A DNA stretch of 64,000 bases from Apoda limacodes (taxonomy: Eukaryota > Arthropoda > Insecta > Lepidoptera > Limacodidae). Within the stretch, counting starts at the first letter, position 1. Each line of letters starts with the position of its first letter. The position numbers and the translations under genes were made by a program. Location of the stretch: assembly GCA_946406115.1 (NCBI GenBank), contig OX291557.1, positions 20,244,501-20,308,500 of the forward strand, read 5' to 3'. The notes below the pieces were generated by a model. The model was not told the DNA's origin. It searched no databases and saw only the letters and a list, made by a program, of their open reading frames with translations. Positions 1 to 12,300 of this stretch are shown in pieces.

Positions 1-2050
1 TCACCCCTGCGGTGTGGCAGACCTGGACCATAACGGAAGTACGGGGCATCGGCCGGTATCTCCTCTAGGTCCAACGGGACAGGACGCAGTGTGTGTAGAT
101 GTGATGTGTCGGAGTACGGTGAATGAGTGCTAACCCAAACTCAATGGGGTTGCGTTGTTTCATTACAGAGTTCCTTTGACTACCTTCTGGCTTCATCAAT
201 ATAATTATCATGTAAGAGCAGAGGGTTTATCACGAAAAAAAGCGAAAACACTCTACGACACATGCATGTACTACAATTTGCCATAATATTAGGTACTGAC
301 CTTGTTTGACCAATGCACACATTTCTTGCCGAGGCCCTTGTATTTACGTTTGGCTGTATTCTTTTTTATCTAATGTTACAAAACAGTTATCATTTACCTA
401 TAAGATTTGTAAAAGATAACAAAGGTATACATACAAGTTTAGTAGTTACCTCGTTTTAATTTTATTTCTATAAACCACTGTGCATTCACATCTACGTTAA
501 ATGTAGATACGCTGAGCCATTGGTCGCGTAATTTTTGACACAAAGCGACGTGCTCTCAGCTTGAAAACGTGGGGGGAATGAAATTCGGCGTTCGTTAGTG
601 CGCTGCTACTGACAGATCGCGCCCTCTATAGTAATTTGTATGGAAATTTCAGGCGAAATATTTGAATCGTTTGCTATTTTTTTTACAAAAAAACTGAAAC
701 ATTGTTGTTTTGTAAAACAAAAACGTTCAGTGTGTTGTATGTTCTTTAATGTCTATAATTAACTAAATTCCATTAGGTGTTCATTCTTATTTATGCCAAA
801 GTTATGAAATTACGGAGGCACTTTTTGACCGTTTTTAATAATATTCTAATATGTTTTTACACTCATTAACACGTTTCATCCTCAACCTGAAAGCTTTGAC
901 TTCTAGTACAACTCTTAAGCCAGTCAGACACAGATTTTGTGAATGCTACTTTACGTTTTCTGTATAAAATTATCACATTCCCACAACACTATCTCCTACT
1001 GCTGGCCCTTCACCGAAAATAAGTATCAGAAACAATGACCTTCTAAATAGATAGACTTTGCACGTCATTAAATTACATGCGCGAACAGTGATACCAGTTT
1101 TATTTCACCATATCTTCCAGTGCTGTTTTTGATCTTAGGTCCGCCAATACGCTCGCTATTCAAACAGTAATGTATACGTATTCGTGACGCGCATGCGCAA
1201 ATTGTATTTTGGAGAAAATAGAACTAGTAGAGTAGCTTTCACTATGGTCCAGAGCCAATATTTTTTTGAACCTTTTATTTTACATGACAGATTTTTATGT
1301 CTTTGTGTATTTGATTATACGTATAACTATGTAATCGACACATACACGTTACTAAATACCAAAATCAATTTGATTGATTGTATTTAGCGAAATGTTTACT
1401 AATTTCTGACTAACGATTATTCAAAAAAATACCACATGTTAATTTAATGTTGAAAATGTTTTGATCGCTGCTGACAAAGCGATAGACTGACATTCAAAAG
1501 GCGTGCTGAAAGACAAGGGCGTGAGACCATCATATATGTAAGAAATTCTGACAAGGTGTAAGGCTGAAAATTAGCATAGGTATCAAAAGCAAGCGGAAAA
1601 GCCATAAAAAAATATATAAAGAATAAATAAAAAAAAGATGGAGGTTTGTCAGAAACTGCAAAAGTTGCCATAAATCTTAACGGATTCACCCTGATTGGTT
1701 TTTATCGGTTCTGCAAGTTACGTGGCATGCTTGCCAACAGTTGCATTTACAATTTTTTTGTATTCTATTTAATCATATTAACTACTTAAACATAATTATC
1801 TCAATCCCAAATGTTAAACTGAATCAAAATTAAGTTTAAAACCTAAAACTTTAATTGTTGTGACTTTTCTAAATAAATTAAGTTTCCCAAGATAATTATT
1901 AAAAAAAGATTTAAATTTCCTAAAGATACTTTATACTGCTGAATCCACACTGAAATAATGGTAATCCTACAAAAGTCCAGCGGAATGAAAACGCTGTTGG
2001 ATTGCAATCCAAAATTTTAAACTCTGTATTGTTATCGTAAAAAGCTATTC
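1..2050. other. Intergenic, no gene seen; dispersed-repeat scraps
   Basis: No convincing coding exon. Around 130-235, a stretch with ctaacccaaactcaat and a following ccttctggcttcatcaat resembles a dispersed repeat that is also hinted at near 4245-4450. A motif near 1036-1070 (gaccttctaaatagatag, cacgtcat) recurs near 36252-36285. A short cgtgacgcgcat motif near 1182 recurs near 16785. Short ORFs here are AT-rich chance frames. Confidence 0.5.
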
Positions 2051-2881
2051 AGGGTTGCGTTCAAAAACGAGTAACTTGAGTAAAATATGACGTCATCGAG
2101 CTCCCAACTCTACCCTGTAGTTTTTGAACGGCTAACAGAGTTCCATGTGTCAAATCGAATCAGTGTTCCCACTTCGAGAAATTTCTGCTCTGCTTTCTGC
2201 TTTCAGGGCCAAATGTTAATGTTGTTATGTTTGGAATATGTAACACTTGAGGCTATATTATATTTTTGAGTTATACACAGGTTGTTGTTGTTGCTGCGAA
2301 CAAGGTAGGTACTTGGTGAATAAAGCCCGTCACAGACATAGCTATAATTTAAATATTTAAATATGCCAAAATATACTCATACAAAACTGAAATATATTTA
2401 TAGTTGCGTTTGTGGCCATTCAAAGATTGCTATAATAATTTATGAAAATATATATTCTAAATATATATTTTTTCTACACACAGCTAACAGCAAAACATTA
2501 CGTCCTGAACCATGAACATTAAAAGACTAATTTGAGGCATTTAGATTTAGACTATAATATCTAAGTCAAAACTAGAATCTAATAGTGAAGTAGAAACACT
2601 GTTTAAAATCCTTTTTATTTTCTAAGGTTAATTGAATAAGTAAACACAATACTAGAATAAAATATCTTAAGAAATAAAACCTATTTACAAGACAATAATT
2701 CATTTAATTGCTAAATACGGAAATATTTTGATATATCTTATCAAATATGGCTGCCAACTCCGACGAACCCGCGTAGAGTTCAGTTCACTTGAGTCAACAC
2801 CAGGGTATATAACTCTACACGTTTTTGAACGACATCGAGTCATAACTCTACTCGACTCAGTTGGTTTTTGAACGGCCCCCT
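2051..2881. mobile_element. Possible TIR DNA element with GGCCGTTCAAAAA-type ends
   Basis: Left end agggttgcgttcaaaaacga and right end, read inward on the other strand, agggggccgttcaaaaacc form imperfect inverted termini ~830 bp apart. Inside both ends lie degenerate copies of tttttgaacg, actcgactcag and gtagagtt motifs. The same terminal family recurs within both arms of the large inverted repeat near 42735-42840 and 45800-45890. No transposase frame and no clear target duplication are seen. Confidence 0.5.
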
Positions 2882-2981
2882 GCATTACAGATATCGCAAA
2901 TAAAAAAAAACGAATTTGAACCATTTATCTTACCAACAAATCGAATCGATTAATTGTGCAATCCACAACGTATCGTCCCCC

Positions 2982-3429
2982 CGATCGACCCGGTCACGGT
3001 CGTAAAACTATTGTTAGGCGGCCTCGGCACGTACTAACGTCCCCAGATGACGATCTCGCTGTCCGGATAGCGAGATTAGTCTCTACGACCTCCCCGAATA
3101 GGGCCTCCCTCCAAACACGACGCCGACGTCCCCGGGTTCGTCGGCGCCCACAAGGATACACTAGGTATCAAAGAGTGCCGGGGCGCTTCTTGCCCCCACT
3201 CAATCGCAATCGTACCCGCGTAACGGGGAACTCCCCTCCTGGCGGTGACTCACCTTCGGGTTCGAGACTCACGCCGGTCGAAGGGACGCCCCCGAGAGCG
3301 ACAACCCAAGCCGAGGCTTCCCCCGCGGGAAGCCCTTGAGCGTTGGGCGCTATATGGGCTGAGGCTCCTTCAGAGTCTCGCCCCAAAAGTCCGGTGAAGC
3401 AGTAATGGCTGCAACAGCCAACTGCATAG
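2982..3429 (+). repeat. GC-rich ~450-bp dispersed repeat, copy 1
   Basis: Much richer in GC than its AT-rich surroundings and ~80% similar by eye to 39564-40013 in the same orientation. It ends gccaactgcatag followed by an A-rich tail (3438-3459), which suggests the 3' end of a retroelement. An Arg/Pro-rich open frame at 2956-3339 follows from base composition and is not kept intact in copy 2. Element class not identified. Confidence 0.65.
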
Positions 3430-5220
3430 TCAGCTCAGAAAAAAGAAAAAAAAAAAACCAACATAACGCTAAAGAATATAAGGATCGCTGGTAATTACAA
3501 TTTTCTTTATGTATAAAATAAATAGTACTTTATTGTTATTATAATTTAGCCTGTTGACTAATAAGTAACTTTATTTTGACCTAAAATATTACTATTGTCC
3601 ACTGACCTTTCTTAGTCTTTGTTAAGGGGAAGGCAATTTATTTTTGTGTTTTATTTTATTACTAACACAATTTGTTTCTGTCACTACACTACACTAACTC
3701 AAAAGGCTATGTCCTATTCAATCTCCTAACTGTATTTGTGATTGCGTCAAAGTTAACATGATGGTGAAGTCTGTGTTGGTGAGCTTTGGCATATTTTTTA
3801 AAAACTTATATTCTACGAAGTTCATTTTCAAGTTCTTGTGGAGGTCCTCGATTCTAATGTACACTCAGCTGCAAAATTGCATGGATATCTCAAGTTCTAT
3901 TATCGTGTGAACACTATGTAAACTCAAGTAAGTTCACGTTCACAAAAAAAACTAGATTGCGTGGTTAACTGAACTAATGAGATTAACGTTTGCTGCACAT
4001 AGTAAGACAATGATTTGTTTTGTTATTTTATCAAATTGACCTATGACACACTACCTTAATCACATACACGCACACACACTTCTTTAATCAATGTATTAAA
4101 GTAAGTCTAAGGTGCTAATTTTTGGTGGTAAAAGTGACAAAAAATAAAAAAAAAATATAGGCAGTTTGTTTTAAACTCTACTCACTCTCAGTGTGTGAAG
4201 TGTATTACAAAAATACTAAATAACACGATTTCGTCACTAACGCTTGTTAACCCAAACTAAATGAGTCCCAACTTGAGACGTTTACTAGTAACCATTAAAA
4301 AATATCCACTACCAGGATGCATCATCAGACCCTCGTCGCTAAGTGTAACGTATTGAAATCGTTATAACAAACCTAATAAGTCCTTTGAAGAGTTTACTAG
4401 TAACTATTAAAGAGTTTCCCTATCCAACTCCTGTATTCATCATTACATCAGCTCAATAGAACCGGTATCGGTATAAGTACTTATAATTACATACATAAAA
4501 TTGAGTTTGTTGAATTCAACTTTCAAGATTTGTAAACCTAATAAAAGCGTTTTAACAAAGGTCGTTGGCCGCTACTGACCAGTCTTACAATGTACCTACT
4601 GTATATCATTATTTTGCGGTAATATGTACCTAATATGTGGCAGTCTAATCCTTACGTCAATAACTATCTGTTAAGATTAAAAGTTTCTACCTAGGTTTTT
4701 TGAAGTGAAAACTTCTTTAGTGGCATCGTGCACTTTTTTGTGATGGCCAAAAACTATTAAATTCGCGTCAGGATACGTGACCTGATCGAAAATTCGTAAG
4801 ACAGAACTCGCGTCAGGACATGTGACCTGATCGAAAATTCGCAAGCGGAACTCGCGTCAGGAAACGTGAGCTTCATTTACATTAGGTTAGTTTTTATTTT
4901 TAGTATATGGCGATTATAAGTAGTACAGGGAGGTTGGATATGGGATTTTAATTCTATGACAGATTGAGATGTCAAATATACTACTACGTAAAAAAAGTAA
5001 CAAACAAACAGTATTATTTATAATTAATAAATATGTATACACAGTGATGGGAAGTAAGTGGAGTGCAACCCGTTTCTTTTTTTTTACTTTTATTGATGAA
5101 TATTTACAAAAGAACAATAAGCTTATAAGTAAATCGCTCTTTTAAACCACGAGGTTTGTACGAGTGAGAGTTCGCTAGATGATTAAAAATAACACAAGTC
5201 AACAAAAAAAACTTTTTTTG
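3430..5220. other. AT-rich intergenic, no gene; short repeats
   Basis: Holds an imperfect direct repeat near 4280 and 4391 (gtttactagtaac...) related to a dispersed repeat, and a three-unit tandem repeat at 4763-4870. No coding exon recognised. Confidence 0.5.
4763..4872. repeat. ~44-45-bp tandem repeat, about 2.5 units
   Basis: Units start at tcgcgtcagg 4763, 4808 and 4852. Each holds cgtcagga, a (t)acgtga or catgtga core, cctgatcgaaaattcg, then aag. The third unit is cut short after cgtgagc. Confidence 0.75.
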
Positions 5221-5541
5221 TTATTTAGTGAATATTGTCTGAATTTTTACATTGAAAAATAACCAAAAACTCAATTTATAAAAACAAGTTTGCTTTTGTA
5301 CTTTAATTTTTTCAATATATTTTTTGTATGTGCGGTCGTAACTACATAAACTGTTACTGATTACAGAGTCTGCTAATGCTAGATATAATAAGCGCAAGGT
5401 TTTATACGACATTTTATACTTAAGCGTATACAGTTTACTAAGTATAGCTCCTAATTTATTTTTCTTACAAACGCGATCAATTTGGTGGCTCCAGTTAAGT
5501 CGGTTGTCAATTATAATTACCACGTACATGTGCTCCTTCAC
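5221..5541 (-). pseudogene. LINE reverse-transcriptase C-terminal fragment
   Basis: The frame reads VIIIDNRLNWSHQIDRVCKK, then YKTLRLLYLALADSVISNSL. This is the post-palm segment of CR1/Jockey-superfamily ORF2 proteins (consensus idea: IDxxLNWxxHI, then LYxALxxSxIxYG). No YADD or endonuclease part nearby, so it is an old 5'-truncated scrap. Confidence 0.6.
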
Positions 5542-6740
5542 TATATCTAATTTACCTACCTAAATTACATAAAAACACAAAACCTAAACTTTTGAATACA
5601 CAGATAAGATAATAATATTAATTTATTGTGTAGTTTCCGTCACATTTATTTAGTTTTTCAATTTTAAATACCTAATGGTTTAATGGTGGAATAAATAAGA
5701 ACACAAGACACTAGTGCGTGTACTTACCTATTCAACAGAACGCTAGTAATGTAACAGCTTATTGTGAACGGTCTATTAGGTAGGTACTCGTGAATTCGGG
5801 AGTAAAATATATTTATACCTATTTTACGGATCTCTAATGGTAAGACCTAGCTGACCTGCATACACTATTCTTTCGAATTCCCGAGTCTGGACTGCTCGGG
5901 ACGTTTCTCAATAAACTTCCTAATCTGAAGACCAAATACGGTTATTTGCGGCTTTTTAATATACATTATAACATGGTTATCATATCATACAGTTAGGTAC
6001 CTCCACGGTTTTTTGGACTCTCAGCAATGTAATACCACCTGAGCCTGGCCAGCAAATTCGTCGCGATTCCATACGCGTATTTGCACGTGACAAATCTTGC
6101 CATTCTAGTATCTCGATTCACGCGGTCAACGGCCTGTATCAGCGCCGAGTATAAACTACCGTAGTACATCCGAAATCGCGCGAATTCACCATTTGACAAG
6201 CTCGAAATCTTTTGAAAATCAAAATTTGAAGATTTTTATGTAGGTGACTGTCTGAGAAATGTCATTACTCATTACACTTAAAATTAAGAAGAAATTTTTA
6301 AAAGCCTAAATTTTTAACTTCGTAGTAATACCTACTTAATGACCGCCTTTGATCAGTAACTACGATCACTAAATAAGATGTAGGTTTAACTTCACTTCTC
6401 ATACTATTTTAAGTAGCTGTAACTGCACAGTCTTCACACACATATTTTGTTGTTAAAATGTTTTTTTCAATAATTTAGGTATTTGGTTGGCGTGTAGGTA
6501 GGTAGATAGGTAGGTCCTTGTTTTAGTCTCTGGGAAATACTTATCGATAGGTATCCATCCATAAACACGTCACATTATTTATTATGATTTTAATATGATA
6601 AAACGAGTTACTTTTATGAAGTAATACACGTGATTGGAAACACTCCTTTAGGTCTTACGATCACTTCGCATCACCCGAAACCTGATCGTATTGTGTGTCC
6701 ACCGTTGCCGTTAACCGTACACTAAGTCTTTGTAACGACC
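5542..6740. other. AT-rich intergenic, nothing assigned
   Basis: A 68-codon minus-strand frame at 5993-6199 has a balanced composition but matches nothing I recognise. The rest is AT-rich without coding signal. Confidence 0.4.
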
Positions 6741-7155
6741 TCACACATGAAAATCCAGAGGCGTTAAATAGGGACTTTGTGGAGGCAAATCTATGGGACC
6801 TGCTCGACCAATGCAGCGTTCATCGTACTCCACGTTAAGAATAAGATACTCTCGGGCACTCCTGGCACAGTGAGCTGTCCACGGGATGCTGGAAATACAA
6901 ATTCCGAAACAGGTTGAGTGGCACAAACTCTAACATTAGCTACACTGTTGCGTGACAAAGCAATGTACGTTTCGTTTTATGTTGATTAAACATGCCAACG
7001 CGGATTAAGGTCGTCCGCTCACAAGATCGGTATTTTTTGAGGGATTTTCGGCCAGGCACTCTCAGAATTCGCCACGAGGCAGGTCGCACGCCATATCTCT
7101 CCCGGTAGAGTTCTGCTGCCGCTCTGAAGTTATAGTTGGTTACCTTTTCAACCAA
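6741..7155 (-). pseudogene. Transposase remnant (DUF4817-like start plus DDE-type end)
   Basis: Minus strand from 7155 reads MVEKVTNYNFRAAAELYRER, like the helix-turn-helix (DUF4817-type) start of an insect Tc/mariner-related transposase group. A second frame at 6926-6741 carries CIGRAGPIDLPPQSPYLTPL, matching the family's IGRxGPxxWPPRSPDLTPLDF signature near the last catalytic Asp. The middle of the gene is missing and frames differ, so it is dead. The signature is recognised from memory of the family. Confidence 0.5.
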
Positions 7156-9080
7156 TAGGCATCTTGTTTGAGCTGAGATAGGTCGGTACTAGATAAAATT
7201 GATCGGAATAATTTGCGTAGATATCTCGTACTAAAGTAATGATGGAGACCAAAATGCACGGGCGAGTGCGGTGGGGCGGGCAGGGTGCGGTACAGATAGA
7301 CGCAGTAAGTTGCGCATGAACATCGCTACATTTGATTTGTTGAATCGCAGATACATACACGCGAAAAGTACTATTAATGCGAAAGTGAACTAGTAACTGT
7401 TTTTAGTTATCACCTTTATAATTTATAACAAAAAATTGAGACAAAATTTTAAACACTTACACTATTGTTACACGAAAGCTTCTGCATTAGAATGGTTGGA
7501 CCTCGGATATATAAATACTATTTTAATTTTTTTACCAAAGGGATAGATTAAGGAGTCTAAAATTATACCGATATTTTTGATGTGAAGTTTGTATAAAAAA
7601 ATACTGGTTGGATTAGAGCAACCAATGTGTGATTCAAAGTTTATATATGAAATTTTTGATGTTTACGGTTGTATCAACAAATATTAATTATATGGTTCCA
7701 GTAAATGTGGACGATCTAAACAAGTCAGTAAATATAAATATTGCAAAAATTCACATCAACCACAAAAACCCTCTTCAGGGTGAACGCCGTAGATTATTTT
7801 CCCATAATAAATTTAATTATAAAATTAATGTGTCATTAATCTTTGAAGTTTCGTTAATTGCACTTTATACAAAAAAATAAGTGCTCGGGTTTTTTTTGTT
7901 TTATGAGAAAAGATAATTAATATAGAATAAAATAACTTGGAAATGTAAAATTTTTTCATAAAGTGATTTAAATTCAAGTAATTGGGCGTTTGATTCGGCA
8001 TAAAACAATTTGACACTTTTCATAACGCCTCTTTTGCTGATGGTTTTTCTCGTTTGGCTAGCTTTGAAACATTTTTAGCAAAATTTGCAAAACAAGCGGT
8101 TTTCGTATGACTTTAATATGTTTTTTTTATTTTATTTGAGTATTGAGTGACGAAAATAAAAAATAGATGATATTGCTCTAATAACCGTGAACTAAAGTAA
8201 AAAAAAGTGGAAACTATGACACACAACATTAAATTACACACAGATACCTACAATTCAATGAAATATCAATAATATGTGTTTGAAAGTTGACACCAAAACC
8301 CTACTTCCAAAAGTTTCTTTTATCGGTGGCAGAAGTAACAAAAATTACAGAAATGGTCGTAAACGTATTCTTGACAGTTTGTTACGGATAATACTGAAAT
8401 TTTGGTATTTAGACACCTTTTAATCTAATGGATGACAGGGGGTCAAAATACTTTCCTATTTATCCCAAACTGAACTTAATGTACTCTAAAAAAGTTCTGC
8501 ATGAAAAACTAAAATCAAAAAGCAACTTTATGTTTTTCTATTTTGTCTATGTTCATGTCATCAGTATCAACTATCCTTTTCTGACGTATAGCGACCTTTT
8601 AGACTAGTTACATCGAAACTGACGCGATGCTGTCTTAAGGTACTGAATGTACAAAAGCCATTAAATAACAAGATTAAGATTAAGGAGAAAATGGCGAATT
8701 TTAAAACAGAATAAAACAAATTTAATGGATTTCAACGTTTTTAAGCCACAATTCAACTGTAATTTGTTGTGAATGAGGTCCATTCACCGATAATAGGTCA
8801 CACAATTTTTCTTTAATTTTTAATTGCACACTTCAGCATTCTCACGGTGAGTTGTCAACAAGTGACTGCGATAAAAGTGTGCTTAGGATCGGAGTAAAGC
8901 ACAATTTATTAGTTCCATTTTTAGCGCTCAGGCGCGCGGTCTATCTACAGAAGGTCATTGTTCAGCAAAATCTGTTTGGTTTTGAAGTAAAAATAACTAA
9001 CATTTTTTTTCATTTAAAAAAAAACACATTTGAGTAACGCTTATTAAAAATGAGCAATATAAACTAGCGCTACACCAAAA
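7156..9080. other. AT-rich intergenic upstream of eIF3l, no gene seen
   Basis: Only short AT-rich frames. A GC-richer patch (gtgcggtggggcgggcaggg) lies at 7267-7286. No repeat class could be named. Confidence 0.4.
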
Positions 9081-9114
9081 CACAAAAAACGACCAAGTGA
9101 AGTAGGCCTGCTCA

Positions 9115-9240
9115 ATGCCTGGCCTGCTTTTATCTGTGGTCACAGACTAAATAAGGATTGTCTGTGGTTGTGATCCCTTTATGGGTATATGTGTTCTGTG
9201 ACATATACTATTATCTGTGGTTCTGTGGTTGTGATTGACA
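9115..9240. repeat. Repeated ctgtggttgtgat motifs just upstream of eIF3l
   Basis: ctgtggt occurs four times between 9130 and 9230, twice extended to ctgtggttgtgat (near 9160 and 9220), with gtcacag/ctgtgac reverse forms between. The cluster ends about 70 bp before the eIF3l ATG, so it sits in the likely promoter or 5' UTR. Function unknown. Confidence 0.55.
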
Positions 9241-9308
9241 AGTGTAGTAAAACGTATTGAATTTTTATCTCGAGAAAATTTTATATTATTAAGTACTAAC
9301 TAATAAAA

Positions 9309-9335
9309 ATGTATTCTAGTGATGACTATAATGAG
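9309..9335 (+). CDS. eIF3l: eIF3l first coding exon (27 nt)
   Basis: ATG TAT TCT AGT GAT GAC TAT AAT GAG, then the donor gtgaat. It encodes MYSSDDYNE and splices in phase 0 over a 2.2-kb intron to GGA GGA TAT at 11567. It was found by looking for a short acidic, Tyr-containing start exon in the expected phase; no other upstream ATG examined fits as well. The 5' UTR lies immediately upstream in AT-rich sequence; no TATA box or initiator could be assigned. Confidence 0.8.
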
Positions 9336-12300
9336 GTGAATTATCAGATTTTTTTTCACTCGTCACATTTTTCAGTACTTGTAAATTATAACCTGTATCG
9401 TCGTGTCACTTATGAAGCATTACAGCCTTAGGTATCTAAGACAGTACGTCCCATTATACAATCACAAAACTTAAACGTGATCCCCAATTTTGAGAATTAA
9501 GTCACTACATGTACACAGTGTCGTGTAGTTATCCAGTCAAGTAAAGAGTTTAGATATCTGTATAACAGTCATGAATGGGTCTAAGTTGGCTTGCCAGATA
9601 CCCTGTATTTTACGAGTTACCACGTTTTTGAGGCCATAACAAAATAGAAACACGTTATTAGCAAAATGAAATATGGGATAAACAAAGCTCCCATATTTAC
9701 GCTCGAAGGTAGTGCGGTCAAACACTAACATTCTATCAAATATTTTTGTGTTATTACACCGTTAATTAATAAATATGTAGAAGAAAAGCCAGCCGGTGAA
9801 AACGCAAGCCCACACATGTGGAAAAAAAATTTACAGCTTGCAAAGACTAGGTAAATTTGATTTACATATAACAACTGGTTTTATACCAATTACAGCTTTA
9901 AATGCTTGAGTGCAAAGAATGTTTTCTATGTGATAATAGCGATAGCTGAAATTGCTAAAACCAACTGAATATTGAAACTGTGGAAGGCGGGAGCTACAAA
10001 TAGAATGTAAAATAATTATTTGTTTAAATCCCAAAACAAAGATCTTTTTAAAGCTGTTTCTTGAAATAATATAGTATAAATATAGGTTTAAAATATTAAA
10101 ATAACCATTGTCTCCTGTTAAATAATCGAAAACCAGTATTTTTTAAGCTGGTACCCCTTAAATCAAGAAGTGATGATTCCCTTTTCATAAACCGTCTCTC
10201 CCTAACCCCTATTGTGTCACAAGCCTAAAATTATGATTCAACTAAGATAAACTTTTTTAACACATTGACTGCCAACTACACACTCGTAGATTGCATTCTT
10301 TGCTAGGACGCCGACTACGAGTTATCTTGTGCTGTGTTTACTTGCCATTTTCGCGCAGCTACGATTAAACGCGTAGCATATCAGTGCTAATATGGATAGA
10401 TGGCTTCTGGGAAGAGAACAAAAAATCAATGCTGGCTACATGAACAGAAATTAATAAATAAACAAAATATAATTATAAGAAATTAGCCAACTACGAGATA
10501 ATTCGTAAGACCTTTTTTTTATTAATATGAAATGATTAAATGAAATTGGCTTTTTAGACCGGAATTCTGAAAATTGCCATGGCAGTCAATGTGTTAATTT
10601 TGGAACAATGTAGGTATCTCCAAAATATCTCTACTCTGTGTACTAAAGCTTTGAAGTTTCTTTTACCATTTGCTATATCATAATTGTGTAAAACTTTTCG
10701 GTGGTTGTAGTAATTAAGTCAAAATACAGGTCACCATTCAATTTAGAAAGAGAAATAAAAGTAGCTATTTCAGAACTTCAGCCACAATTTGAAAAGTTGT
10801 GTCTAGAAAAGCAATATTTTCTCCTAGATTGAAATACAATCATTGTACTGTTGTATTTTCTAATAAATAATAATAATTAGGTTTATACTCTTAGAAGTTT
10901 TCTTTAATAAAATAAATAATAAATCAAAAAAAAAGTAATCTTAATGTCTGCTAAACTTACACACAAATATCTTCTTTAAAAAATTACAACCTCTAAAGGA
11001 GTCCCAGGATAAAAAAGATTGGGAATCAAAAAAAAATGGTGAATCACATGTATCACATCATTATTATTTTTTGAACTAAAGACAAGATAATAATTATAGA
11101 TTTACCTTAAAAAATACTGGGTTTCATACAATTTACCCTAATTTCACCCTCTTTGAGGATTAAATTTTGCTGTAATTTCTTAGTGGAACTTGTGTCCAAA
11201 ATTTCATGTTTCTGGCTTCAGTCATTTCAGCTTGGCAAAGACAGTCAGTCCATGTGTATTTATATATATATAAAGTAGCACCTCCATATGTGAATGCCAT
11301 TATTAAATTTTTTTTTTTATTATTAAAAAAATGCATAAAATTAAGATGTAAAATACTCTAAATCTGAATACCTACTTATATTTTAAACTGTAAAATAATA
11401 AAATATGAAGAAAAAAAAAATATTTTTATTGTTTCTTAATTCAGAACACAAAGTTTAAAATTCAACATATGAGCTGTCTCATGTTCTGTGCCCATAAACC
11501 CAATGCAACACTTTTTTTATATTTTTTATCATAATCTTTGTAAAATAATGTAATTTACTATTACAGGGAGGATATGAATCATATGGTGACTATGAACCTC
11601 ATACAGGAGACCCTCAGTATGATCTGGAATACGATAGATCACACTATAAAATGCCGGAAATGGTAAGTATCTTTCCTTTCAACTTTCAGTTACAGCCACA
11701 TTTATTTTGCTTGATACTTAATTACTATTTTCCTGTTAATTCACCATACAACAAAGAAATAATTGTTCAGCCCCATTAGCCCCTTCACAGCCCAGGTGGT
11801 TAGTATATTTCATCACAGAAAATTAAATCCAGGGTTGCTGATCCATTAAAAATCGAATCACTCCTTTCTTGAAGATCCCCAGAGAAAAACTTGGCTTGGT
11901 CATAGCAGGAATTTCCTCTGAAAACACACTGTGCATGACTACTTAGGTTCTAAAGTGTGAGAAATTCACCCTGCTGATGGCGAGCGTAGCAATTATAAAA
12001 AGTAGCTATAGGCATAATTTTTAACAATTCCTCAAAACACAGCCCAGCTTGCCAGCCAGACTTGTCACTTATAAAGCCACAACCTTTGCCCCAAGGTGAA
12101 GCACTGCTTCACTCTGTTGATCATACCAAGTTTTTTGGACGCCAGCTTCACTCTGCCTTCCAAATGATCTTGAAACTGATGTTGCTACAGGTGTTTGACA
12201 CCAAAGCTCCTAATGCTCTTGGAGATGGTAAAGGGCGTGTGTAATCAACATTGTATATTTTGCATTCTTGACAATGGTATTTTGTTTACTACCTATAAAC

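Noticed and set aside
2956..3339. 127-codon Arg/Pro-rich open frame as a real gene
   Set aside because: The frame lies in a repeat whose second copy is broken by indels. Composition alone explains its length.
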